Assembly: GCF_001513745.1 (NCBI RefSeq)
Contig: NZ_CP013382.1
Location: 1,364,001-1,428,000 of the forward strand
Source: Burkholderia humptydooensis
Lineage (GTDB): Bacteria > Pseudomonadota > Gammaproteobacteria > Burkholderiales > Burkholderiaceae
DNA length: 64,000 bases
Direction of reading: 5' to 3'
In this document: piece by piece, positions 17,509-26,412 of the stretch
Layout of the letters: each line of letters begins with the position of its first letter
Numbering within the stretch: the first letter of the stretch is position 1
Notes under the pieces: model-generated
What the model saw: the letters and a program-made list of their open reading frames with translations, nothing else
Told to the model about the DNA's origin: nothing
Database searches by the model: none
Position numbers and translations under genes: made by a program

Positions 17509-18602
17509 TGCGCGGCTCCCGAGCCCGCGCCGTCGTCGAGCGCCACTTTCACCCTGTCGCCCGCCGCGAGCCGCACTTGGCCCGATGCGACGACGACGTC
17601 GCCCGGCCGCAGCCCGTCGGCGATCGCGATGCGGCCTTCGGCGCGCCGCCCGGTCCTCACCGGTTGCAGCCGCACGACGCCGAGCCCGTCGCGGCCCGGC
17701 TTGCCGACGACGAGCACCGATTCGCCGCGCTGCGACGTCTGCACCGCCGTGTCGGGCACCGTCAGCGCGCGCTCGCGCGGCGGCAATTCGAGCCGCGCCT
17801 GGATGTACATGCCCGGGCGCAGCAGATGATCGGGGTTCGCGAGCGTCGCCTGCACGGCGACGTTGCGCGTGTCGGCGCCGATTTGCGGCTCGATCGCGCT
17901 CACGCGCCCGATGAGCGCGCGATCCGGATACGCATCCGTCGTGATCGATACGTTCTGGCCGAGGCGCAACTGGCTCAGGTTCTTCTGCGGCACCGTGAAG
18001 TTCGCGTACAGCGTATCGAGATCAGTGAGCGTCGCGATCGCGTCGCCCGCGCTCAGATACTGGCCGAGGTTCACGCGGCGCAGGCCGAGCACGCCGTCGA
18101 ACGGCGCGCGCACCGCCTTTTGCGTGATCACCGCTTGCGTCTCGCGGATGTCGGCCGCGGACGCGTCGAAATCGAAGCGGTGCTGATCGAAGATGTTGCG
18201 CGGCTCCGCGCCCGTCTGCGCGAGCGCCTGCGACCGGTCGAGCTGGCGCTTCGCGTACGCGGCCTTCGCCTGGATCGATGCGAGCTTCGCGCGCTCCGGC
18301 TCGTCGAAGAGCTGAACGATCAACTGCCCCTTGCGAACCGTCGCGCCGGCTTCGAAGTGCAGCGCGACGATTCGGCCGGCCACTTCGGGCGCGAGCGTCA
18401 CCTGGCGGACCGCGTCGAGCGAGCCGACCGCGTCGAGTGTCACGCGCTCGGGCGCGGCGCGCACGGCGACGGCCGAAACCGTCAGCACGGTCGGGGGAGC
18501 GGGGGGATGATCGGCGGCCTGCACGCGGCTTTCCCGCCACAGGAACAACCCGCCGAAAATGAACGCCAACAGCGCCAATGCAAGCAATAGCCGACGGCCC
18601 AT
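17505..18602 (-). CDS. RND periplasmic adaptor (MexH/ToxG-like)
   Basis: A 365-residue membrane fusion protein: an N-terminal membrane anchor (3-22), a lipoyl-type half motif around G-R-I-V-A-L-H-F-E-A-G (about 90-100), a short hairpin, the second half motif near V-R-A-P-F-D-G-V-L-G (about 165), then beta-barrel and membrane-proximal domains. It links the RND pump to the outer-membrane channel in the periplasm. It is the first gene of the pump operon, divergent from the SufR-like regulator with a 150-base intergenic region that holds a palindrome. No MexG/DoxX-type gene precedes it. Confidence 0.9.
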   Translation of the reverse strand: MGRRLLLALALLAFIFGGLFLWRESRVQAADHPPAPPTVLTVSAVAVRAAPERVTLDAVGSLDAVRQVTLAPEVAGRIVALHFEAGATVRKGQLIVQLFDEPERAKLASIQAKAAYAKRQLDRSQALAQTGAEPRNIFDQHRFDFDASAADIRETQAVITQKAVRAPFDGVLGLRRVNLGQYLSAGDAIATLTDLDTLYANFTVPQKNLSQLRLGQNVSITTDAYPDRALIGRVSAIEPQIGADTRNVAVQATLANPDHLLRPGMYIQARLELPPRERALTVPDTAVQTSQRGESVLVVGKPGRDGLGVVRLQPVRTGRRAEGRIAIADGLRPGDVVVASGQVRLAAGDRVKVALDDGAGSGAAQ

Positions 18603-18706
18603 GGAAATCTCTCAGTCATTTTGTAAGAATCGCGGACATGATTTGTCTGACAACGCAATAAGTCAAGCATATCCTTTGTTTATTTGGGTGATTTGCCCGT
18701 GCGTAT

Positions 18707-18721
18707 TGCAATATCATTGCA
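18707..18721. promoter_or_regulatory. Palindromic operator candidate between pump and regulator
   Basis: TGCAAT-ATC-ATTGCA is a perfect 6-base-arm palindrome in the divergent intergenic region. It lies about 105 bases ahead of the adaptor ATG and 32 ahead of the regulator ATG. A GATAAT box at 18741-18746 could be the regulator's -10, with TTGCAT (18717-18722) as -35, so the palindrome would overlap the -35. That spacing would make the regulator mRNA nearly leaderless. Confidence 0.45.
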
Positions 18722-18752
18722 TTGCACAAGTTCGACGTTTGATAATGCAGCG

Positions 18753-19445
18753 ATGGACGATAATTTCTCAAAGCAGGAAATTCCGGTCTCCGAGCGCGTG
18801 CTGAACGTGCTGAAGCGGCGCGGGCCGCTGCAGGCGGCCGAGCTCGGCGCGTATCTCGGCACGACGGGCGAAGCCGCGCGGCAGCAATTGAAGAAGCTCG
18901 AGGCGGACGGGCTCGTCGAGGCGGAAAACGTGCCGCAGGGCGTCGGGCGGCCGGCGCGGATCTGGCGGCTCACGTCGCTCGGCCACGGCCACTTTCCGGA
19001 CGCGCACGCGGACATGACGGTCGACCTGATCCGGATCATCCGCACGACGCTCGGCCAGCCGACGCTCGATCTGCTGATCGCCGCGCGCGAGACGGAGATG
19101 CGCCGCACCTACGCGCAGACGCTCGCCGGCGTGACGGACCCGGAGAAGCGGATCGCGCGGCTCGCGGAGCTGCGCGACCGCGAAGGCTATTTCGCCGAGT
19201 GGTCGCGCGCGCCGGACGGCGACGGCTGGCTCTTCATCGAGAATCACTGCCCGATCTGCGCGGCCGCGACCGCGTGCCAGGGGTTCTGCCGCTCGGAGCT
19301 CGAGATTTTTCGCGAGATGCTGGGCGATGCGCTGACGATCGAGCGCATCGAGCACATTCCGGCCGGCGCGCGGCGTTGCGCGTACCGGATTCGGCCGAGC
19401 GGCGCGAGGACGAGGGACGAAGACGGGCGCGCGCGTGGCGAATGA
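18753..19445 (+). CDS. SufR/DeoR-like cysteine-cluster transcriptional regulator
   Basis: A 230-residue regulator with an N-terminal winged helix (about 14-75: R-V-L-N-V-L-K-R-R-G-P-L, G-L-V-E-A-E-N) and a C-terminal region with a cysteine pattern C-x2-C-x6-C-x3-C near 175-190 plus one more Cys near 212. This is the layout of SufR-like (COG2345) regulators that hold an iron-sulfur cluster. It would let the pump respond to redox stress or cluster damage, which is apt for a redox-cycling azapteridine. It is divergent from the pump genes and ends 10 bases before the convergent amidohydrolase. An upstream in-frame ATG (18684) is possible. Confidence 0.85.
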   Translation: MDDNFSKQEIPVSERVLNVLKRRGPLQAAELGAYLGTTGEAARQQLKKLEADGLVEAENVPQGVGRPARIWRLTSLGHGHFPDAHADMTVDLIRIIRTTLGQPTLDLLIAARETEMRRTYAQTLAGVTDPEKRIARLAELRDREGYFAEWSRAPDGDGWLFIENHCPICAAATACQGFCRSELEIFREMLGDALTIERIEHIPAGARRCAYRIRPSGARTRDEDGRARGE

Positions 19446-19455
19446 CCGGCTGGCT

Positions 19456-21210
19456 CTAGCGCGTCGCCGCGCGCAGGAACTGCCCCGAGCGCCGCGTCTC
19501 GCCGAAACCGTCGGCGAACGCGCCGTCGCGATACACGAGCTGCCCGTTGACGAGCGTCGCCGCGATCGCCGCGCCGCTGCGGTTCACGAGCCGCCGCAGC
19601 CCGCCGAACACGGCCATGTCCTCTTCGTGATAGGCGTCGACCGACGCGTCGAGATGCTCGGGATCGACGATCACGATATCGGCGCGGTCGCCCGCGCGCA
19701 GCGTGCCGGCATCGATCCCGAAGTACGCGCCGAGCTCGCCCGTCAAGCGATGCACCGCCTGCTGCACCGACATGAACGGCCGTCCGGCGCGCTCGGCCTC
19801 GCGCACGCGGCGCAGGAAGCGCACGGGCGCGTTGTAGAACGCCATGTTGCGCAGGTGCGCGCCCGAATCGGCGAAGCCGATCTGCAGCGACGGATGCGTC
19901 GCGATCCGGTCGAGCACGTCCGCGCGGTGATTCGCGATCGTCATGCACCAGCGCAGCTTCTGTCCGTGCGCGACGACGAGATCGAGGAACGCGTCCGCCG
20001 GATGGATGCCGCGCTCGTCCGCGACCCGGCCGAACGACTTGCCGACCACCGACGCATCCGGGCAGCCGACGATCCGCGTGTCGTGCAGATCGCGCGTCCA
20101 CAGCCGCAGGTCGAGCCCCTTGCCGACCTGCTTGCGGAACTCGCGCCGGTAGCCTTCGTTCTGCAGCAGCCGGTTGCGCTCGAGCGCGTCGGCGAGATGC
20201 AGCGCCGCGCGGCCCGCGCCGAATTCCTCGAAGATCACGAAATCGATGCCGTCCGCATAGACTTCGAACGGCACCGGCAGATGCTGCCAGACGAGCTCGC
20301 CGCGAAACAGCGCGTTCGCGAGCCGCACGCCGCCGAGCAGCACGTCGACGGTGCCGCGCGGCGCGGCCTTGCTGTCGGCCGCGACGAGGAGCGACGTGCG
20401 CAGCGGCTTGCGCACGAAGTAGCCGCAGCTCTCGGCCATGAAGAGCAGGCCGTTCAGCGGATTCGTCGTGTTCGGCGCGCTTTGCAGCACGCGGCCGCGG
20501 CGGCGCAGCACGCGATTGAGCCGACGGTACTCGCGCCACGTCGCGAACGTCGACGGCAGCGACTTCGACCGGTAGCGCTCGCCGTCGAGCTTGTCCCACG
20601 GCGTCGTCATCGACGACAGGCCGACGAAGCCCGCGTCGAGCGCGTCGCCGAGCAGCCGCTCCATCCGTTGCAGCTCGGCCTCGTGCGGCCGCACGCGGTC
20701 GTCGACCGCGCGCCCGAGGCCGAGCACGTGCGTGCGCAGGTCCGAATGGCCGAGGAACGCGGCGACGTTCGGGCCGAGCGGCAGCGATTCGAGATGGCGG
20801 ACGTACGAAGCCGCAGTGTCCCAGGTCTTCACGCGCGACAGCACGGCGAGCATCTGCTCGCGCGGCAGCGCCTCGACGCGGCTGAAGAGGTCGGTGCAGT
20901 CGAGCGCGTTCGCGTGGACCGTCGACAGCGAGCACGAGCCGAGGAAGACGCTCGTCACGCCGTGCCGCACCGATTCGGGCAGCCCCGGCGACACGAGAAT
21001 CTCGGCGTCGTAATGCGTGTGAATGTCGACGAAGCCGGGCATCACCCATTTGCCGGTCGCGTCGATTATGCTCGCGCCGTCCGCGGCGAGCGGCGCGTCC
21101 GACACGGTCGCGACGCGGCCGTCGCGTATGCCGAGGTCGCGCGTGCCCGGCTCGGCCAGCGTGCCGTCGAACCATAGGCCGTTGCGGATGATCGTGTCGT
21201 AGCGCGCCAT
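19456..21210 (-). CDS. Amidohydrolase, N-acyl-D-amino-acid deacylase type
   Basis: A 584-residue amidohydrolase-superfamily enzyme. The metal motif D-I-H-T-H-Y-D-A-E follows the opening beta domain (about 65), and later segments include G-H-S-D-L-R, an N-H-R-A-D segment and G-F-A-D-S-G-A-H with the catalytic Asp. The family removes acyl groups from N-acyl-D-amino acids in the cytosol and is often found as a stand-alone gene. It converges on the SufR-like gene and probably has its own promoter in the 470-base gap upstream. I see no link to the tox-like locus. A dihydropyrimidinase-like activity is a weaker alternative. Confidence 0.85.
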   Translation of the reverse strand: MARYDTIIRNGLWFDGTLAEPGTRDLGIRDGRVATVSDAPLAADGASIIDATGKWVMPGFVDIHTHYDAEILVSPGLPESVRHGVTSVFLGSCSLSTVHANALDCTDLFSRVEALPREQMLAVLSRVKTWDTAASYVRHLESLPLGPNVAAFLGHSDLRTHVLGLGRAVDDRVRPHEAELQRMERLLGDALDAGFVGLSSMTTPWDKLDGERYRSKSLPSTFATWREYRRLNRVLRRRGRVLQSAPNTTNPLNGLLFMAESCGYFVRKPLRTSLLVAADSKAAPRGTVDVLLGGVRLANALFRGELVWQHLPVPFEVYADGIDFVIFEEFGAGRAALHLADALERNRLLQNEGYRREFRKQVGKGLDLRLWTRDLHDTRIVGCPDASVVGKSFGRVADERGIHPADAFLDLVVAHGQKLRWCMTIANHRADVLDRIATHPSLQIGFADSGAHLRNMAFYNAPVRFLRRVREAERAGRPFMSVQQAVHRLTGELGAYFGIDAGTLRAGDRADIVIVDPEHLDASVDAYHEEDMAVFGGLRRLVNRSGAAIAATLVNGQLVYRDGAFADGFGETRRSGQFLRAATR

Positions 21211-21683
21211 CTTGGGGTGTCTCCGTATCGTTCTATGGACGGCCGGGCGGCGGCGAGCCGCGACGCGACGGCCGTCGTGCCTCGCCCAAACGTTACATTG
21301 ATCGATGTCAGGATGAATTGCAAGCGAGCATTGCTTCGAATCGACGCATCGATTCGGCCTGGATTCCCGGCGTCGGCGCGGTCATTCCGCGATCATTCTC
21401 GCGCTCGTCGGCGCGCGGCTCACGCCGCTGACGATCGCGCGGAACAGGGGCGCGGCACGATGGAGCCGTTGATCTCGACGCCCGTCGCGCCGCTCGATCC
21501 GATGCTCGGCAAGGTGATATCGCATTTTCGCGATCGGCTCCGTCGATGTGGCGCGGGAAATCGCTCGATTGGCGCGGTCGCGCGCACCTCGTGCACGCAT
21601 CGTACGCCATTGACGCACGTCAAGCAGCGACGCAACGGGCGCGCTACGTTGTGACGTATCGTGCGTGCGCTGCGGGGGACGGG
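21211..21683. other. Intergenic region between divergent genes
   Basis: About 470 bases between the deacylase and the secreted protein gene. It should hold two divergent promoters. No convincing gene, RNA or repeat was seen. Confidence 0.35.
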
Positions 21684-22160
21684 ATGAATGCTTCGACGAT
21701 ACGAGCGGCGGCGCGCGCGGCCGGCGCCGCGCTCGCGTGCGCGATCGCGGCGAGCGCTTCGGCACAGATCCATGTCGGCCACGGCGGCGGGTTTCACGGC
21801 AGCCCGCCGGGGCACGGCCATCCCGACTTCCACGGCCGCGACTTCGGCCACTTCGCGCCGCAAGAGAACCTCCGCTGGCGCGGCGGCCACTGGTCGCGCG
21901 GCTGGCACGGCGGGCGCTACGCGTGGTGGTGGGTGGTCGGCGGCGTCTGGTACATCTATCCGGCGCCCATCTATCCTTACCCCACCTACGTCCCGCCCGC
22001 GGTGGTCGAGCAGGAGCCGCCGCCCGTGCCGAGCGGGCTGCCGCCCGCATCCGCGTGGTACTACTGCGCCGATCCGCAGGGCTATTTCCCGTACGTCGCG
22101 TCGTGCAACGTGCCGTGGCAGGCCATCCCGGTGCAGGCCGACGAGCCGGTGCGGCCGTGA
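21684..22160 (+). CDS. Secreted His/Trp/Tyr-rich protein
   Basis: A 158-residue protein with a signal peptide (1-28, ...ASASA), a His/Gly/Phe-rich stretch (30-60), a Trp-rich segment (W-R-G-G-H-W-S-R-G-W-H), a Pro/Tyr-rich hinge, and a C-terminal Y-Y-C-x10-Y-V-x2-C module ending in W. This layout recurs in short proline-rich exported proteins of Burkholderia and Ralstonia. The His-rich part could bind metal. The start at 21684 is set by the signal peptide and the purine-rich stretch upstream. Function unknown. Confidence 0.75.
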   Translation: MNASTIRAAARAAGAALACAIAASASAQIHVGHGGGFHGSPPGHGHPDFHGRDFGHFAPQENLRWRGGHWSRGWHGGRYAWWWVVGGVWYIYPAPIYPYPTYVPPAVVEQEPPPVPSGLPPASAWYYCADPQGYFPYVASCNVPWQAIPVQADEPVRP

Positions 22161-22182
22161 GCGGCCGGCCGCGCGCGTGCGC

Positions 22183-22509
22183 TCAGCACTCGCCTTGCTT
22201 GAATGCGTCCAGCGACGATTTCATCTGCGCCTTGCCGGCTGTGCCGTCCGGCAGGGCGTCGACCTTTTGTTCGACGGCGGGCACGATGTTGCATCGCGGC
22301 CCGCTCTTGTTGACCAGATTGTCATGGTTGCCGCTCTTTTCGGTGTACGTGTAGAAATCCTTCCCGCAATGAAAATGCGGTCGGGCCGAGCTCGTGACGT
22401 AGTCGCTGTTGCTGCAATACGCCTTCTTGAAGTTGGTGGACTTGGCGAATCCGGCGAGCGGAACGACGGCGAGGACGGTGCAGATCAGCATGCGAGTGCG
22501 TGGCAGCAT
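22183..22509 (-). CDS. Small secreted cysteine-containing protein
   Basis: A 108-residue protein with an N-terminal signal peptide (1-22, ...PLAGFA) and four mature-region cysteines (last residue included), suggesting two disulfides in the periplasm. It converges on the His/Trp-rich secreted gene, 22 bases away. The ATG at 22509 is preceded by GGAG; an internal ATG at 22491 would shorten the signal. I do not recognise a family. Confidence 0.65.
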   Translation of the reverse strand: MLPRTRMLICTVLAVVPLAGFAKSTNFKKAYCSNSDYVTSSARPHFHCGKDFYTYTEKSGNHDNLVNKSGPRCNIVPAVEQKVDALPDGTAGKAQMKSSLDAFKQGEC

Positions 22510-22993
22510 CGGGGGGTTCTCCGGGGAAGGAACGTTCGACGGGCGGCCGTTCGCCTGCGGCGACGGGCCGGCGGCGCGGCAACCGGAAGGCGAGGCGGGT
22601 TGTGCGCAGCGCACCTACGGTACGACGAATCGCGGATGCCGCGCACCTCCGCAATGCCGGCGGTGCCGACGGATCGAATGGCGCCGGCGATCGTTGCGGC
22701 TGGCGAAAGGACGCGCGAGGGCCAGCCGCGCGGGCCGATCGCGCAAGTTCCACTCGATTGACTACGGATTTGCACCAATCGGTGTGCGCGATCCGGCGCG
22801 ATGTGGCCGACCGTTGATCGGCGTCAATCGCGTGCGCGGGCGATCGCCGATGCTCGGTGATGTACGTCGCGCGCCGCGTGCCGATGTGCATTGTCGGCAT
22901 TGCGGCGAATCCACGATTCCGGCGATGCCCGCGCATGCCGCCGGCCGCCCGGCGCCGCCCGCGAAACGTACGACCTATCGACAAGGAAAGACG
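22510..22993. other. Intergenic region upstream of BCAM0308-like gene
   Basis: About 480 bases with no supportable gene. A heat- or stress-type promoter might be expected here given the downstream FtsH, but I cannot point to clear boxes. Confidence 0.3.
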
Positions 22994-23506
22994 ATGATCC
23001 ACGGATCGAACGAACTCTATGCGGCGATGCGGCGGCGCCGCGATCGCACGCCGCGCGCGCATCCCGCGGACAGCTATGGCGCGCCGGTGCGCCTGAAGAG
23101 CGGCATGGGCTGCACCGAATGCGGCGCGCTGTACGACGACGGCCGCTGGAGCTGGCACGCGACGGCGGGCGCGCTGCTGCAGATCGTGTGCCCCGCGTGC
23201 CGCCGGATCCGCGAGCGCGCGAGCGCGGGCGAGCTGGTGCTCGCAGGCGGCTACTTCGCGCGCCGCCGCGACGACATCGTCGCGCTGCTGCGCCGTCACG
23301 CGGGCGACGACCTCGGCGCCCGCCCGCTCGAGCGCCTCCTGTCGATCGACGCGCTGCCCGCGCGCATGGTCGTGCGCACGACGGGCTCGCATCTCGTCCA
23401 CCGGCTGAGCGAGGCGCTCGTGCGCGCGCACTGCGGCGATCTCGAAATCGACTATCGTGAAGGAGAGGACGTGCTGCGCGCGCGCTGGATGCGCGAGACC
23501 GCATAG
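22994..23506 (+). CDS. BCAM0308-like zinc-ribbon protein
   Basis: A 170-residue protein with a basic N-terminus, a C-T-E-C and C-P-A-C pair about 27 residues apart (about 40-70) that would form a zinc ribbon, and an alpha/beta C-terminal half. It resembles the BCAM0308 family that occurs with stress-response genes. AAGGAAAG precedes the ATG. It ends 54 bases before ftsH on the same strand, so the two are probably co-transcribed, which suggests a protein-quality role. No reaction is known. Confidence 0.65.
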   Translation: MIHGSNELYAAMRRRRDRTPRAHPADSYGAPVRLKSGMGCTECGALYDDGRWSWHATAGALLQIVCPACRRIRERASAGELVLAGGYFARRRDDIVALLRRHAGDDLGARPLERLLSIDALPARMVVRTTGSHLVHRLSEALVRAHCGDLEIDYREGEDVLRARWMRETA

Positions 23507-23560
23507 CGTCCGCAGCTTTCGATTCCCCCCGTATCGCACAACGCACGCCGAGGCATCCCG

Positions 23561-25543
23561 ATGAAGAGCGAAACCGGATACTTGGGATTCGTCGTCGTGC
23601 TCGTGTTCATGGTGCTGCTCGCGCTGCAACTCGCGACGCTCAGCGCACCGGCGACGCAGATCGCGTACAGCGATTTCCGCAAGCTCGCGACGGCCGCGCA
23701 GGTCGACGATCTCGAAGTCAGCCAGACGCGGATCACGGGCGTGCTGCGCAACGCGGCCGCGGCGGCGGCGCTGCCCGCGTCCGACGCGGACGCGATCAAG
23801 CGCGCAGGCGCGCCGTGGCGCTTCTCGACGAAGCGCGTGACCGACGAGCGCCTGATCGACACGCTCGCTGCAACGGGCACCCGCTATCGCGGCGCAGACG
23901 ACGACACGTGGATCGGCACGCTCGCGTCGTGGATCGTGCCGGTCGCGGTGTTCGTGCTCGTCTGGAACCTGATGCTGCGACGCCCGCGCGGCGGCCTGCA
24001 GGACTGGTCGGGCGTCGGCAAGAGCAAGCCGCGCGTCTACATGGAGGCGAAGACCGGCATCGATTTCGACGACATCGCCGGCATCGACGAGGCGAAGGCC
24101 GAGCTCCAGCAGATCGTCGCGTTCCTGCGCGCGCCCGCGCGCTACCAGCGGCTCGGCGGCAAGATCCCGAAGGGCGTGCTGATCGTCGGCGCGCCCGGCA
24201 CCGGCAAGACGCTGCTCGCGAAGGCGGTCGCGGGCGAGGCGGGCGTGCCGTTCTTCTCGACGAGCGGCTCGTCGTTCGTCGAGATGTTCGTCGGCGTCGG
24301 CGCGGCGCGCGTGCGCGATCTGTTCGAGCAGGCGCAACAGAAGGCGCCGTGCATCATCTTCATCGACGAGCTCGACGCGCTCGGCAAGGTGCGCGGCGCG
24401 GGCCTCGCGTCGGGCAACGACGAGCGCGAGCAGACGCTCAACCAGTTGCTCGTCGAGATGGACGGCTTCCAGGCGAACTCGGGCGTGATCATCATGGCGG
24501 CGACCAATCGTCCGGAGATTCTCGACCCCGCGCTGCTGCGCCCGGGCCGCTTCGACCGGCACATCGCGATCGACCGGCCGGATTTGACGGGGCGCCGGCA
24601 GATCCTGTCCGTCCATGTGAAGCACGTGAAGCTCGCGCCGGACGTCGATCTCGGCGAGCTCGCGTCGCGCACGCCCGGCTTCGTCGGCGCGGACCTCGCG
24701 AACATCGTCAACGAGGCGGCGCTGCACGCGGCCGAGCTCGACAAGCCGGCCATCGACATGTCCGATTTCGACGAGGCGATCGACCGCGCGATGACCGGCA
24801 TGGAGCGCAAGAGCCGCGTGATGAGCGAGCGCGAGAAGATCACGATCGCGCATCACGAGGCGGGGCACGCGCTGATCGCGCAGACCCGCGCGCACAGCGA
24901 TCCGGTGAAGAAGGTGTCGATCATCCCGCGCGGCATCGCGGCGCTCGGCTACACGCAGCAGGTGCCGACCGAGGATCGCTACGTGCTGCGCAAGAGCGAG
25001 CTGCTCGACCGGCTCGACGTGCTGCTCGGCGGGCGCGTCGCCGAGGAGATCGTGTTCGGCGACGTGTCGACGGGCGCGGAGAACGATCTCGAGCGCGCGA
25101 CCGAAATGGCGCGGCACATGGTTGCCCGCTACGGGATGAGCGAGCGGATCGGCCTCGCGACGTTCGGCGACGGGGAAGGGCCGGGGCTGCCGCCCGTCGT
25201 CTGGCAGCGCGGCGGCGAGCGCTGCAGCGAGAGCACCGCGACGCGGATCGACGACGAGATTCAGCGGCTCCTCGCCGAAGCGCACGATCGCGTGTCGCGA
25301 ACGCTGAAGGAGCGGCGCGGCGCGCTCGATCGGATTGCGCAGTATCTGCTGAAGCACGAGGTCGTCGATCACGAGAAGCTCGTGAGGCTCGTCAACGACG
25401 AGCCGGTGCCGGAGGGCGATGCGGGCGGCGGCGCGGCGAAGCGCGGCGGCGAGAATCCCGAGCCGGCAAAGCCGCTGCCGGACGTCGGAAAAATCGGCGT
25501 CACCGACAAGGCCGACAAGGCCGATCAATCCGTGCCGCAGTAA
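23561..25543 (+). CDS. ftsH: FtsH-type ATP-dependent zinc metalloprotease (accessory copy)
   Basis: A 660-residue membrane AAA+ protease. Two N-terminal membrane helices (about 7-25 and 125-142) flank a short periplasmic domain. Then come Walker A G-A-P-G-T-G-K-T (about 210-217), Walker B I-I-F-I-D-E, the SRH with L-L-R-P-G-R-F-D-R, and the zinc site H-E-A-G-H near 432-436. It degrades damaged or short-lived membrane and cytosolic proteins. The lysine-rich acidic tail and accessory setting suggest a second copy beside the chromosomal housekeeping ftsH, but I cannot see the rest of the genome. GAGG lies ahead of the ATG. Confidence 0.93.
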   Translation: MKSETGYLGFVVVLVFMVLLALQLATLSAPATQIAYSDFRKLATAAQVDDLEVSQTRITGVLRNAAAAAALPASDADAIKRAGAPWRFSTKRVTDERLIDTLAATGTRYRGADDDTWIGTLASWIVPVAVFVLVWNLMLRRPRGGLQDWSGVGKSKPRVYMEAKTGIDFDDIAGIDEAKAELQQIVAFLRAPARYQRLGGKIPKGVLIVGAPGTGKTLLAKAVAGEAGVPFFSTSGSSFVEMFVGVGAARVRDLFEQAQQKAPCIIFIDELDALGKVRGAGLASGNDEREQTLNQLLVEMDGFQANSGVIIMAATNRPEILDPALLRPGRFDRHIAIDRPDLTGRRQILSVHVKHVKLAPDVDLGELASRTPGFVGADLANIVNEAALHAAELDKPAIDMSDFDEAIDRAMTGMERKSRVMSEREKITIAHHEAGHALIAQTRAHSDPVKKVSIIPRGIAALGYTQQVPTEDRYVLRKSELLDRLDVLLGGRVAEEIVFGDVSTGAENDLERATEMARHMVARYGMSERIGLATFGDGEGPGLPPVVWQRGGERCSESTATRIDDEIQRLLAEAHDRVSRTLKERRGALDRIAQYLLKHEVVDHEKLVRLVNDEPVPEGDAGGGAAKRGGENPEPAKPLPDVGKIGVTDKADKADQSVPQ

Positions 25544-25600
25544 CGTCGCGGCGCTCGCGTCGTGCCGACGCGTCCGGCCGCGCGCCGGAAAGCCGACGTC

Positions 25601-25617
25601 GCGCCGGCCGCCGGCGC
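25601..25617. terminator. Candidate terminator hairpin between ftsH and rhomboid gene
   Basis: Perfect 7-base arms (25601-25607, 25611-25617) with a 3-base loop lie just past the rhomboid stop, between two convergent genes. There is no U-tract. Confidence 0.35.
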
Positions 25618-25621
25618 CCGC

Positions 25622-26227
25622 TCATTCGAGCGGCCATGCCTTTCGCGGCCGCGCCCAGAACAGCATCAGCGCGATCGCGCCGAACATCCCGCCCAGATGC
25701 GCGAAATGCGCGATGCCGCTCGCCGCGCCCGCGACGCCGAGCAGCAGCTCGACGCCCGCGTAGAGCAGCGCGAACACCCACGCGCGCATCGGAATCGGCG
25801 GAATCAGCAGCACGATGCGGCGCGACGGGTACAGCAGCGCGTACGCGGCGAGCACGCCGAACACGCCCGCCGACGCGCCGATCGTCGGCGCGGCGCCCGC
25901 CGCCGTGTAGCGCGCGACCGCGAGCTGCGTGAGCGCGCCGCAGACGACGCTCGCGAGATAAAGCGTGCCGAAGCGCGCGCGGCCGAGCGCGCGCTCGACA
26001 TCGCGGCCGAACATCACGAGCCCGAGCATGTTGAACAACAGGTGCGACAGCCCCGCGTGCAGCGCGCTGTACGTGACGATCTGCCAGACATGGAACGCGG
26101 GCGCGGCGGATGGGGCGCCCGTGCGGGGAAGCGGCGGCCATAGCGCAAACAGCGACAGCACGCGGTCGGGATCGGCGAGCTCGACGAAGAAGCCGATCAG
26201 GTTCAGGACGACGATGGCGAGCGTCAT
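25622..26227 (-). CDS. Rhomboid-family intramembrane serine protease
   Basis: A 201-residue membrane protein with about six helices. The catalytic Ser sits in G-A-S-A-G-V-F-G (about residue 118) and the His in A-H-F-A-H-L-G-G (about 172). The N-x-x-G-L segment H-L-L-F-N-M-L-G-L on helix 2 supplies the oxyanion Asn. Rhomboids cut single-span membrane proteins. The start at 26227 gives the first helix directly; the ribosome site is weak. It is tail-to-tail with ftsH, so the pair forms a small membrane-proteolysis locus. Confidence 0.88.
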   Translation of the reverse strand: MTLAIVVLNLIGFFVELADPDRVLSLFALWPPLPRTGAPSAAPAFHVWQIVTYSALHAGLSHLLFNMLGLVMFGRDVERALGRARFGTLYLASVVCGALTQLAVARYTAAGAAPTIGASAGVFGVLAAYALLYPSRRIVLLIPPIPMRAWVFALLYAGVELLLGVAGAASGIAHFAHLGGMFGAIALMLFWARPRKAWPLE

Positions 26228-26412
26228 GGCGGCCGCGGGCGAGAGAGTGAGGCGTCGACGCTCATTATGCCGGCATCGTGCTATCCGCGCCGACGCCGCG
26301 CGGCATCGCGCGCAGGGCCGCGGCGCAACCGTTGGCGCTACCGCCACTGCGGCCGCCGCACGGCGCGCGGCCGCCACGCGGCGGCCACTCGTGCGGCGAC
26401 CCGCCGAGTACG

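Noticed and set aside
14299..17829. A 1176-codon plus-strand open frame opposite the RND genes
   Set aside because: It is antisense to a clear RND pump, has an Arg/His-rich composition typical of high-GC shadow frames, and shows no domain.
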